Assembly (NCBI GenBank): GCA_038087015.1
Contig: JASBNA010000001.1
Span: forward strand, 2,480,001-2,544,000
Direction: 5' to 3'
Length of the DNA: 64,000 bases
Source: Cerrena zonata
Lineage: Eukaryota > Basidiomycota > Agaricomycetes > Polyporales > Cerrenaceae
Shown: positions 12,664 to 23,269 of the stretch, piece by piece
How the letters are laid out: each line of letters opens with the position of its first letter
Numbering within the stretch: the stretch's first letter is position 1
Translations under genes and position numbers: made by a program
The notes under the pieces: model-generated
What the model was told of the DNA's origin: nothing
The model's database searches: none
Seen by the model: only the letters and a program-made list of their open reading frames with translations

Positions 12664-14973
12664 ATGTCTGAACTCGACGCTGACTTGTACGGAGGTACGC
12701 ATGCTTTCTTCCTAGCTCCTTCTCTAATACTGACTCTTTCATAGATCTTTACGGTAATGACGAGTCCGAATTCGCAGTCCCAACAGAACAGGCAGAAGAG
12801 CCTGCGAAGAAAGAGGAAGAATATGATGATGGAGCCAAGCTCGACTCCCCAACTGCTAGCTCTCTGACGCAAGTGGATGCGTCCGCTGAAGACCAGAAGC
12901 CCTCGATAGGAGCTTCACCGACTAGCTCCCATCAACAAAATATCTCGGCCCCTAATACTACTGCGCCGACAACATCAACGTCCTACACGTCACAACAAGC
13001 AACCCAGCAAATTCCAACATATCAAGAACGCCAGGACGACAGTAATGATATGTCACCTATGATTCACGGATCAGCATCGTACGCTGGTCAAGCGGACCGT
13101 CCCGTGAGGCCGTCGGAAATGAAGGAAGAAGGGTGGGTTCGCGTTTCGCTGCTACATCACTAATACCTCTTCCACAGTTCCTTTTGCTGTGTTTTCAAGC
13201 AACAACAGTTTGTGTTGTTGTTGTGCGTCGTGGTTACTGGCTTCTAGGATTATGGGGAATCGACTATGGGTACTAGTTACGAGACATTGGCTCTCCTCTG
13301 TATCACGGGTCGCTTTAGTCCATATCTCCTCTTCCTCGTACCGCTCCCCCTCATCGTCGACTATCACTAGCGTCTCCTAGCTCTAGCGTGTAGCGGATAT
13401 CCTAGCTAGGCTAGCTAGCACTGCTCCAGCAGTACTCTCAGACAGACAAACCTAAACGCACACACAGTAGAGTCGTCCTTTTTCTTCCCATGTCTCCCTT
13501 GATACCGCTGTTATAAGCATCATTACAGACTTACTAATGACAAACTCTGCTCTTCTTTTTGCATATGTGTCTATCACTCAACCAACGATATCAACCCTGC
13601 CTTTGCACCGCCTCGTTGTCAAATTATCCCATACATCGTACTATCGTCCGCGACTACGTGATCCTGATTATGTTCCCTTCGTCTGGGATATAACTACCGA
13701 TTACGGATATACAGCAAGATGTTTATTGGTGGCCTGAATTGGGATACTACAGATGGTACATATTTATATTCTATCTTAAGTGCCCGTTCGTTGTCTTGGG
13801 ATGTAGTACTAAATGTTTGTCGTTACTTTCTTAGAGGGTTTGAGGAAGTACTTCACTCAATTTGGCAAAGTAGAGGCATGCACCATTATGCGTGATGCTG
13901 CTGGTCGTTCGAGGTGTTTTGCCTTCTTGACCTTTGAGGACCCCGCAAGTGTGAATGCTGTCATGGTCCGAGAACACTTCTTGGATGGTAAAATCGTACG
14001 TTATATCATCGTTTTTATGTTAGTGTATTCTTGACGTGTCCTGTCGTAGATTGATCCTAAGCGTGCTATTCCACGACAAGAACATCAAAGAGCGACTAAG
14101 CTCTTTATCGGCGGTCTTGCTGGAAGCGTTACATCAGAGTCTATGCGGGAGTTCTTCTCTCAGTTTGGCAAGGTCGTAGACGCTACTGTCATGCTCGATA
14201 GGGAAACAGGGCGGAGTAAAGGTTTTGGTTTTGTTTCTTTCGAGGGTGCGAACGTGGAACCCATTCTCGGTTTTGGCAACCTTGAGATTGACGGCAAGTT
14301 GGTAAGCAGCATTATGACCACTTCGTATCTATTAATAACCAACTCAACAACTCTGTAGATTGATGTAAAGCTTGCTCAACCGCGCTCCCAGCGTGAGGGT
14401 GGCTTCCAAGAAGGTAGTACTCCGACTACCGGAAACCGTACTAACTTCAACACCGGAAATGCCTACGGCAATCAGGGCAGCTACAATGCTACAGGCTCCA
14501 CGGGCACCGTCGCTGCCAGTACTGGAGCTGGTGCTGGGGCCGGTGCTGGGGCCACTACAAGTGCACCTTTCGATCCTCAAGCTCTCGCAACTCTTTACAC
14601 CCGAATGTTCCAACAGATGGGTGGGATGAACCCCATGATGGGCGGAATGCCGATGATGGGAGGTATGGGTGCCGGTGCGCCTGGGTTCGGCGGTGGAATG
14701 GGTGGAGGCATGCGCATGGGAGGCATGGGCGCCGGTGGAATGGGCATGGCCCAAGGGGGTATGGCTCAAGGGATGGGTATGGGTATGGGTGGTATGGGTG
14801 CTGGAATGCCTATGGGCAGAGGAACTCCCGGCATGGGTGGCGGCGCAGCTGGAAACATGATGGGAAGTATTCCAAGAGGGCCTCGAGGCACACCGACGGG
14901 CCCTGCTGCAGCTGGTGTGGGACCTCAACGTGGACAGAGAGCTCAACATGGATATCACCCCTACGCCCGGTGA
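12664..14973 (+). CDS. two-RRM RNA-binding protein (HRP1/Musashi/DAZAP1-like)
   Basis: Nuclear RNA-binding protein; yeast Hrp1 acts in mRNA 3'-end processing and export. Exon 1 is MSELDADLYG, followed by DLYGNDESEFAVPTEQ and a Ser/Thr/Gln-rich stretch. RRM1 has KMFIGGLNWDTTD (RNP2) and GRSRCFAFLTF (RNP1). RRM2 has TKLFIGGLAGSVTSESMREF and GRSKGFGFVSF. The linker RAIPRQEHQRATK is typical of the Hrp1/hnRNP A/Musashi class. The C-terminus is Gly/Met-rich (GGMGAGGMGMAQGG repeats) and ends HGYHPYAR. Intron 13133-13714 is 582 nt, about ten times its neighbours; splicing there joins EEG to KMFIGG in frame. The antisense frame over the Met/Gly repeat is a composition shadow. Whether it is the Hrp1 orthologue or a paralogue is open. 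Confidence 0.85.
13368..13418 (+). promoter_or_regulatory. UAG cluster in the long intron of the RRM gene
   Basis: Eight TAG trinucleotides fall in 51 nt inside the 582-nt intron, including the palindromic run CTAGCTAGGCTAGCTAGC. UAG is the core of known binding sites for Musashi, DAZAP1 and hnRNP A-type tandem RRMs, the class this gene encodes. A role in self-regulated splicing is inference only. Confidence 0.25.
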
Positions 14974-15326
14974 TACCTGGCGAGTTTTATTCACGCTTCA
15001 GAGATTGCACTTTAATGTTATGTTGTTTTTTTGTAGACCTTTTTTAGTATACGTTGAAGTTGCTGTAGTATATTTGCTGATACTTATTGAAATCATGGAC
15101 TCCGGCCTGATTTGTTTTTCTGATATGTTCAAGCTGTTTTGTGAAATTGCAGAATGTATTGATGGTGATCGATCGAGATCTGGGGTGGTACCCCACATCG
15201 ATGTGTAGGATGGCGCCCATTAATTGAAGATTACGGAGCTCCACTGGCAATTGCAAGCAGGCTCTGCACTGTACTATACACAGTTGTGCCAGATCATTCA
15301 AAGCAACAATTAACTCACTGATTATC
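14974..15326. other. intergenic, 3' UTR and FGGY kinase promoter
   Basis: 353 bp, AT-rich. No coding frame supported. Confidence 0.4.
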
Positions 15327-17573
15327 ATGTCTTCAGAGAGCTATTACATCGGTGTTGACGTCGGAACAGGATCTGTTCGTTCTGGTCTCGTCAAGCCGGA
15401 CGGAACCATCGCAGCCATCTCTACAGAAGCTACCCAAACCTTCCGCGACTCGAAAGATCATCGTATCTTTGAGCAGTCTACCACCGATATCTGGGACGGT
15501 ATAGGAAAGACGATCAGAGCGGTTCTGGCCGAGGCCAAGGTTACGCCGTCTCAAGTTAAGGGCATTGGCTTCGATGCTACATGCTCTCTTGCTGTGACCG
15601 ATATGAACGGCGATCCAGTTGTTGTTACTTCCGGCCCAGATCTGGGTCAGAATGGAGATCGCAACATAATCTTATGGGCTGATCATCGTGCAGAAGAGGA
15701 GGCAAACATGATCAATAGTACCGGATCGAAGGTACTAGAATATGTTGGGGGAGTGATGAGTGTGGGTTTCGATTTGTTATGGAATAGGTGCCGAGACTCA
15801 TCAATCATGTCAAACAGCTCGAGATGGAGATACCCAAGACCCTATGGCTGAAGCGCAGAATGAAGCCTGAACTATTCTCCCGTTGTCAGTTCTTCGACCT
15901 CCCTGACTTCCTGTCATACCGGGCGACGAGTGATAACACCCGGTCGACCTGTTCTGTTACTTGTAAATGTTCCTACGTGCCAGATCTCGGCTGGCAGCCA
16001 GACTTCTTTACCAAGATTGGACTAGAAGAATTTGTGGAGAACAATTACAAGCAAATCGGCGGTGCTGATGGTATCGTTCACACTGCTGGTCTGCCTGTGG
16101 GCAACGGCTTGTCGGAGCGTGCTGCTAAAGAACTCGGCCTCTTGCCTGGAACAGCAGTTGGGAGCGCTGTTATCGATGCGTAGGTAGCCATACGATTCTT
16201 GTGTCGTGCTTTACCACTCATCTACGTAAAGCTATGCAGGGTGGCTTGGCACTGTTGCAGCTCGCTTCACGGAGAATGGCAAACTGTCGGAGTTTATTCC
16301 TTCTCTCGATGAATCAAGACATCGTCTTGCTGCTTGTGCAGGGACAAGCACCTGTCATATTGTCCAGGCACGTAGCTGATTATTCATGCGTTGGTCAACG
16401 CAGCTGACCCTGTTTCATTAGAGCAAAGAAGGTGTATTCGTAAATGGTGTATGGGGCCCATACAAGGTGACATCGTAGTTCTAGGTAGATCTACATGCTC
16501 TCACTGATAAAATTACGCAGGCACCGGTCTTCCCGGGGTGGTGGATGAATGAGGGTGGTCAATCATCTACCGGTCAAGTGAGCATCCATCAGAGGTCACC
16601 TTGAGCACGCATTCTAAATTTGGTTACGTATAGCTTATCGACTTCATGATCAAAACCCACCCTGCCTTCTCTGAATTAGAACAAATTGCAAAGGAGAAGG
16701 ACACCAGCATTCATGATAGTCCGTTAATTTCCAACTTCCCTGTATTATTGGTCAACTGACACCGTTTTCTTCTAGTACTCCACAGAGAACTCGAGAAACT
16801 CAAAGTCGAAAATGAAGTCGAGACCTTCACAGAGCTGACCAAGGATATGCACTTCTATCCAGACCTTCATGGTAATTTTCCCAATTAATCTGCTGAGAAA
16901 CGTTCATGAATGCTTACGAGAGGCTAGGCAATCGTTCCCCAATTGCTGATCCTCGCATGCGAGGGTCATTTGTTGGCCTTGCCCTGGTACGTACAGCATG
17001 AGATACATGTCACTTTCGTACAGTCTCGTTGACTGATGCTGGTTTCTAGGATGATGGTCTCGGCGACCTTGCTCGCAAATTTAACCTCACGCTTGAGGCT
17101 ATCGCTTTGCAAACACGCCACATTGTGGACGAGATGAACGCCAAGGGACACTCAATCCAAAGTATCTATATGAGTGGCGGGCAAGCGAAGAACTTGCATC
17201 TTATGCAACTCTTTGCGGATACAATCGGTATTCCTGTCGTCCTTCCACTAAACAGTGGAGCAGCTGTCGTATTAGGGGCAGCAATGTTGGGTCGAATGGC
17301 CAATGACGCTGGGGCTGTGAAACAGGGCAAGTTGAGTGAAGAGGAGCAGTGCGAAGCCTTGTGGAAGATCATGGTAGATCATTTTTCTCCTTAAGTCAAT
17401 AATTTGATGTGCTCATCTGCTTGTAGGTTGAGATGACACCAACGGGAGCTCTTGTCGCTCCGGCGGCCAGTCCAAAAGAAAAGAAGCTATTGGAAGCCAA
17501 GTATAAGATCTTCAGGGAGGCCATCGAGATCCAGAAGAGATGGAGGCAACAAATGGAGGACGCCTCTAAGTAA
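15327..17573 (+). CDS. FGGY-family carbohydrate kinase (D-ribulokinase type)
   Basis: ATP-dependent sugar kinase of the ribulokinase-like FGGY branch (yeast YDR109C, human FGGY), thought to phosphorylate D-ribulose. The N-terminal actin-like fold starts YYIGVDVGTGSVRSGLVKPD, the first phosphate-binding loop. Then come FEQSTTDIWDGI, KGIGFDATCSLAVTD and ILWADHRAEEEANMI, the last carrying the likely catalytic Asp in WADHR. Later exons give PELFSRCQFFDLPDFLSYRA, WWMNEGGQSSTGQ, ADPRMRGSFVGL and SIYMSGGQAKNLHLMQLFAD, plus GIPVVLPLNSGAAVVLGAAM of the C-terminal ATP site. The last exon ends EIQKRWRQQMEDASK before TAA 17571-17573. The final intron has donor GTAGAT and acceptor TTGTAG. About ten exons. 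The substrate cannot be fixed from sequence. Confidence 0.9.
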
Positions 17574-17889
17574 ATTTAGATGGAAATTCCCACTTCGCGT
17601 GAACTCAGAATATAGAGTCTACCATGCTTCCCTTTGTCATCGTCGATGGACTTGTAATACATACAACAATAGATTAGCTACATTCCGGACCGTCCTTAGA
17701 AGCAGTCAATGAGAAGGAACACCGTTTCACTCCGCTCCTGAAACTCCGACTTCGTAAGTTCTGTACATTGATTTGCTGTGGAGTAGACATGAGGCTATAT
17801 CTCCGACTTCAGACTGCTGTCCGAGGAGTTCAGATGCCGACAAACCAATTTTGACTTGTTCCCCAAAATGCGGCGACCCTGGATCCTGC
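17574..17889. other. convergent 3' flanks
   Basis: 316 bp between two convergent stop codons. Presumed overlapping 3' UTRs; nothing else seen. Confidence 0.4.
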
Positions 17890-19148
17890 TCAATATTCTT
17901 CCTCTGAATCATCAAACTCTGGGCTGGGAGATCGGGAACCGAATTCAGTCGAACGCGGGGAAGGTGTCGAGGTGACAGGCTCGAAAGATTGCGAAGTCGT
18001 GACTTGTGGAGGGCCCTGATTCATTGGCTGGTTCGAATAAATAAAATCACTTTGTCGACGACCTGAGAAATGATTCCTGTAATGTCGTCGCATGTTGGAA
18101 TTGACATTGAATCGCCGCGTACAACCAGGAAAGGAACACGAAAATGCTAGTAGAAAAAATCATGACAGTCAGATCCTACCACACAGGTACTCGAGTGGCG
18201 CAGTTACTGACGTTTGACACCTGTGTGAGTGTTCACATGTATCTTCAAGCTACTCGGCCGATTAAAACGTTTTTGGCACTGAGGACAACAGTGCTTCTTA
18301 TCGTCTGACGGTTCCGATGGCAGAGACATTACCACACCATGCGGGTTTGCGTGGTAGGAATGGTTCGGGTTGCTGCCACTGGGCCGATTTGCGTTTCCGC
18401 TATGGTGAGAGCTCGAGGGACCATTCCTACTCGAGGAAGGCAATTCGGGTGGATGTGTTCGGGAAGGCGCATTGCTAGTAGTGATAGCGTGCGGCGCGGT
18501 CCGAACTGAATATGAAGAAGGGTAAGGTTGATGTCCACGAGACACAGTGGTAACGTCAGAGGTGGACGCGATGTGCTCCAAATCGGATGTAAAGGGATGC
18601 GGTCTTAGCACGTCGAAGAAACAACTCGAGGTTGCTTCATCAGCATTTGAGGTATGGTAAGCCTCAAGGCCACTAGTCGTGGGTGTACGATCATGGTTAG
18701 GTACGGAATTGTATGGTTCGGGCCGCCTCATGTCGGAGTTTCTGTAACCTGTGGGGAATCCTACACGAACGGCGCGATCGTCACCCTCTCCAATCTTTAC
18801 GGTGGTGCGGCGAGCGTCTACACTATATTGCTCGGAGTGCTTATCGTGTGGCGGGGCTCGCGGAGCTTGACACTGCTCAGCTGAGTTAGCATCCTAGGTA
18901 AATTCTGTCGCGCTCAGTTTTGAGACCCACACGACGATCTTGCATCATATCTGCAGATGTCCCGCTACGACGTCTAATACTCCCACTGGCAACGGTGTAC
19001 TCTAGGGGATCTGGGTTTGAGAAATCCGGCAACGGGCTAGTATTCGAATAAAGTGCCACATACCAGGAAACATCTCGCGGAAGCTAGGGAGGGAGACACT
19101 GGGACTGGGACTCTGCTGCGGGCTGGACCCGCGCTGTGTGTGGGACAT
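17890..19148 (-). CDS. C2H2 zinc-finger transcription factor
   Basis: Putative DNA-binding regulator. Exon 1 from ATG 19148 reads MSHTQRGSSPQQSPSPSVSL then PSFREMFP. A short exon follows, then a long exon entered at AEQCQAPRAPPHDKHSEQYS and continuing in frame through NSDMRRPEPYNSVP into a disordered Ser/His/Pro-rich region. The DNA-binding part is two tandem fingers at the C-terminal side: CPQCQKRFNRPSSLKIHVNT with HTGVK, and, across an intron, FSCSFPGCTRRFNVNSNMRR with HYRNH. The HTGVK linker is close to the standard TGEKP linker. The tail is Ser/Pro-rich and ends FDDSEEEY. Such two-finger proteins are a large basidiomycete family with mostly unknown targets. Confidence 0.82.
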
Positions 19149-20108
19149 GCTGGTAGAGTGAGATTATAGTCGCCCGAAATATGGCGAGGAGAGAAAACGA
19201 AGGGAATTGAATACAGGAAGGAAGGGTGTTTTTATACACCGGCTATGCTTGTGAGATGAAGCATTACAGCCTATAGAATGTTGATTGTTGGCACAGCCGA
19301 TCTGCCCTAGAGAGGAAAAAGATCTGCGATACACACGTATAACGAGGAAAAGCCGTCCGGTCTTCTAGAACCGTATTCGGCGAACTGGCTTCTTTTGGCT
19401 GGCCTCGACGCAACCCTATGTGCATTATGAGGCTAGCCGATTCTGCCGGAGCTTGATTTTTTATAGGGGAGCGAGAAAGGGAAGGTATATACACGAAGGC
19501 TTATCGAACCCTTCAAACCCATCATTACGATCAACCCGTGCCTCGCGCGGATCTGACCTCCTAAATGGCAAATAGTGGTTAAAAAGGGACAATACAGCCA
19601 AGACCACGAGTACGATGAACGCATGAAATCATAGCATGGGGTAAGGGCGTGGGCCGCCTAACAGTCGCTGACCTTCGTTTTCTCATGTCAGCTTCCTGTT
19701 TGCAGTAAGAAGAAGGTAGGGAAAGTTCGGATAGTATACGTACTTGCCTGTATTGTACAGCTGCCGTGCGCTTCCCTATTAGAGCCCTGCCGGCATGTAA
19801 ACTTGAAGGCGAAACTATTTTATCTCGTGGATAAGTGGGATGTCTGTGTGGGACTAGCTGGGCTACATCCGCCGGTTGACATAATAAACCCAAGACAGGA
19901 TTGAGGTCAAATTCGGGCTGGCAACCAAGTGCATGATGAATGCTTTCTCGTCGCCGTCAGTGTCTTCGTCGACGGAGCCTGAGAGGTGGCGCACCGTATT
20001 GTTCGCACCGTCGACTCCTAACCGATCCTTCTCGTCGATAGAGATCTTCCAGGACTCGGGATTTTTTCATACGCCCTGGGAGCCTTTGGCTCGAGAGAGA
20101 GCGAAGGG
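19149..20108. other. gene-poor upstream region of the C2H2 gene
   Basis: 960 bp without a supported gene. Several short open frames on both strands look random. Probably the promoter of the zinc-finger gene. Confidence 0.35.
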
Positions 20109-21682
20109 TCAGCGGCTGTCTGAGAAATAGCCACGTTTGGTGACATAACCTAGCTTAGGCGAAGCGTAAAAACCGGATTTGAGCAAACAAACCTTATGAG
20201 CGCAATATCGCGGTAGTTAGCGTACGTCTGTGTGAATCGACCATGACAAAGGAAGTAGCACACCTTGCGTTTGATAGGAACAGTCAATGGCCAGATCTTC
20301 GAGATCCTCATGCACACCGCATGGACAACCCGTTCAGCGTCACCCTCTCTGCTACCTCCCTTGTTCTTGTTTTGCGATTTGAATGTGCGCAGAAGATGGC
20401 CAGGGACTATTGATTCCTGCATGACAGTTTTCATGACGTCGCACCTGTTGTTCAGATCGCGCGATAAGCTGCAGGCTTGCTGAGGGTATATTTCAAGTAA
20501 CGGCGTGCCGTTGGATACCGATGCCAGTGTTCATCGATCCAGGCGGGCCGCATGATGGCTGAGTTGTATCACGGTGAGTAAGTTTGTTTGAGTTTGGTAT
20601 AGGAAGGCCAATTCAACCTATTCTGCTGGTACCGGTCTCGACGGTGTACACCCTTGAGAGTGATATATCCGGAGGGAGAGGCTAGACTGCCTCGGCATCT
20701 AAACATGGAAATCGAAACCAAATAACACTGTCCTGGAGGAGATAATTATCGCAGAAGCATCGGCGAACCCGAATCAGAATCGGACGACGAGACGTCGGAC
20801 TACGGTAGCCATTTGTGATGATGCATGATGGTGATGGTGGTGGTGGTGGTGTTGGGGCGCAACTCGTAACCGAAGTTCGTCAAGCCAGAGCCAAACTTTG
20901 ATTATTATTGCCATCTTAATGAACTGCCCGTTCGGGAATGTCGGAGTTGGTAGTGAGAATAGACATAAACTGACATATTACCTCGCAGGTTGGGAATCAT
21001 CTTGCGAAATCGCTCTTTTATGGACCTGGGGACTCACGAGAGGGAATGTTCAAGGCAAGTCGTCGGCACCGATGGCCACGGTTAGACCCTACAATTCCCC
21101 GAACTCGGAGTTACCGTGGTCGTTGAGATTCAAGATGGGTACTTTGAAGTCCCCAACAAGTGTGCAAACCCCGCAGCGTTGCTGTAGGGAATGGGTGGTG
21201 ACGTTGACAAATATGATCATGAATGGGTTGATGTCCGTTGATGTTGCCTGGATTTCCCTCCTCAATTGGTCAATTGCATCAGTCGTTCTGTCCCGCTGCC
21301 AATACTGGTAAGTACATGTTCCTTACTCCGCGGGGAAAGATCCACGCCTCGACGGACGTATATGACTTCGTGTGACTATATGCTGTAAGGTACCTTCGAT
21401 CATCACTCATTTCCGTCGAAATTCCAACGTCATTGAAGATATTCTGGAAAGCAGTCTTTTTTTCCTTTCTCGCTTGAGGGGCAATATGACGACAGCATCA
21501 TAATCGTGTGGCCCGCGAACACTCTAGGTTTATGTTTCTATTTCCCGGCTTCGGAGACTGGTAGCATCAGCCTCTACTGCGGGAGAAAATGATTGTTTAT
21601 CTTCAGAGAATCCGGGGTTGAGGCTGTAGTTGGGGTCTACAAAAACGCCATGATAGGGGTGGTCCGCATTGTCAATTTCCAG
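20109..21682 (-). pseudogene. decayed minus-strand gene, possibly caspase-like
   Basis: Pieces of protein-like sequence run in order on the minus strand but are broken. From 21682: LEIDNADHPYHGVFVDPNYS, EDKQSFSPAVEADATSLRSR, then in-frame TAA (21530-21532) and TAG (21524-21526), then SVRGPHDYDAVVILPLKRE. At a run of seven A (plus strand T, 21457-21463) the frame shifts and continues KTAFQNIFNDVGISTEMSDD. A further frame change leads to RDRTTDAIDQLRREIQA and NPFMIIFVNVTTHS, GVCTLVGDFKVPILNLND. A later block (20109-20479) reads ACSLSRDLNNRCDVMKTVMQ and KIWPLTVPIKRK, then over an intron with a CTAAC branch site LLKSGFYASPKLGYV. The order of strand-helix-strand blocks and a His after the third strand recall caspase p20 folds. 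This is inference; the family is not proven, and introns could explain some breaks. Confidence 0.4.
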
Positions 21683-23269
21683 CAAACAGGCTCAACAATG
21701 CTTAAAGGACATCCAGAGTATATTTTTTGCTTCGACACTCCCTTTGCAAATAACCTGTGAAATGGGTCATCCAAACTAGGGACTCCGAGTGATCGCTGTT
21801 CTTCTTTCGAGTTTGTCTTCAAGTTGTACGAGATCATTGAGTAAACTGCCATACCATACGAAATACTAGTAATCACAATTGAGTCGACTGGAATACAAAT
21901 CGACTTAAGCTCTGACCACAAGATACTATTAACTTTGTAAACCGCCATATGAAATACTTGACCACAACTGTATTGACTGAAATACAAATCGGCAATTATA
22001 GTAAAGCGATTAGTACTTAGAGCGAGTGAAGTACTGAAGCTGAATGCATCATGCATCATGCATCATGTCGGACATGTCAGGAATATGACGAATTCCAAGA
22101 GAGCGAAGCAATGCAATGTATGGTGGATAGAATTACACTAACCACGCCATATAACCTCGTAAACCAAAACCGAAAGAAGAAGAAATAAAGATCATAGCAT
22201 AAACAACAAACAAACAAACAACAAAAACTATCAGCAAAGCAAGGTTCACAAGAAACAAGAAAGAGGGCCTGAGAGAGGGGCTAGATTCGCAGAAATACAG
22301 TTTTGTACACTAGGTTTGAGTTTGGGGAGAACCGGGAACGAACGGAGATAACAACAACAAGCAACAAATGGAACTTAGAACTCGAACTCTTGGAAGAGGG
22401 GGTCGTTAATATGGGAAATGAGAAGGACGTGGCAAGGTTTGTTTGGGGGAGAGGGGTGTCAATGATTCGGATTTGGATTTGGGATGATATTGGGAAGGCG
22501 AGGATGGGAGGATGGGAGGGATGGGAGAAGAGACGAAAGGAGATAGTTGGGATAGTTTGTGTTTGAGAGTCAGAGAAAAAATCAATGTCCCGAGTATTTC
22601 CTTGAATAACCTGGTATGAGTAAGAGAGAGAGACAGAAAGAGATGGACGAGACGAAATAAGAAGGATTCGCATGAGAAATACATGTAGATGTAGATGAAA
22701 ATGAAAAAATCGCGGGTAGGTTGGACATCACGCAGGAACCAATACTATCCAGCGCGTGTAGCCATAGATGGAGCCCGTTTCGGAGATCATGTGTGTAGAA
22801 AGGATTTAGATGGGGATGTTGCGCAGATTGGTATTTGGGCTTTGCTCGGGGGAAGTGTAAAAGTGTAAGAGAAATGGGGAAAACGGGTTGTCAAATCTCT
22901 ATAACCCAATTTCCCCATTCCAGCATAAGGGGTTGATAATTAACATCATCGTCGTGATTCGCGTCATTCGAGTCTTGGTTTCACGTCGTCGTCGCAACTC
23001 CGAATGTGTGTTCCATCTGATGACCGGTCTCGACGTTCGGCAAACGTCCGACTGCTTGACATCGTCGCTCGCGTACAGTGATGACGGAAGGCATGGACGC
23101 TGCTGTCGCAATCTCGAAAAAAAGCACCAAGAAATTTCCATGTTCATCCATGTACGTTTTCGCCGCCTTCTTGAACGGTCATCGGATCACATGTCCTTCG
23201 TGTCGTGTCGTTTCCACCTTCGTCTCGAAGTTCAATCAGCCGCTAGCACCTTGTCAACAAATCACGCCT
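21683..23269. other. gene-poor region, 3' side of the GATA-like gene
   Basis: About 1.6 kb. A minus-strand open frame of 140 codons (21637-22059) precedes and overlaps the broken gene; it resembles nothing I know. A 7-bp unit ATGCATC is repeated three times near 22045. Short AAC-type repeats lie near 22200, and purine-rich sequence near 22300-22680 probably reflects a long 3' UTR of the next gene. Confidence 0.35.

Noticed and set aside
13189..13380. Open frames within the long RRM-gene intron
   Set aside because: Splicing from 13133 to 13714 restores the RRM protein exactly; the internal frames look random.
14344..14994. 216-codon minus-strand open frame
   Set aside because: It is antisense to the Gly/Met-rich C-terminus of the RRM protein. 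Codon bias and repeats of the real gene leave the opposite strand open.
20833..20854. GGT trinucleotide repeat (His run on the other strand)
   Set aside because: Too short to be notable beyond a microsatellite; the polyhistidine reading has no supporting frame.
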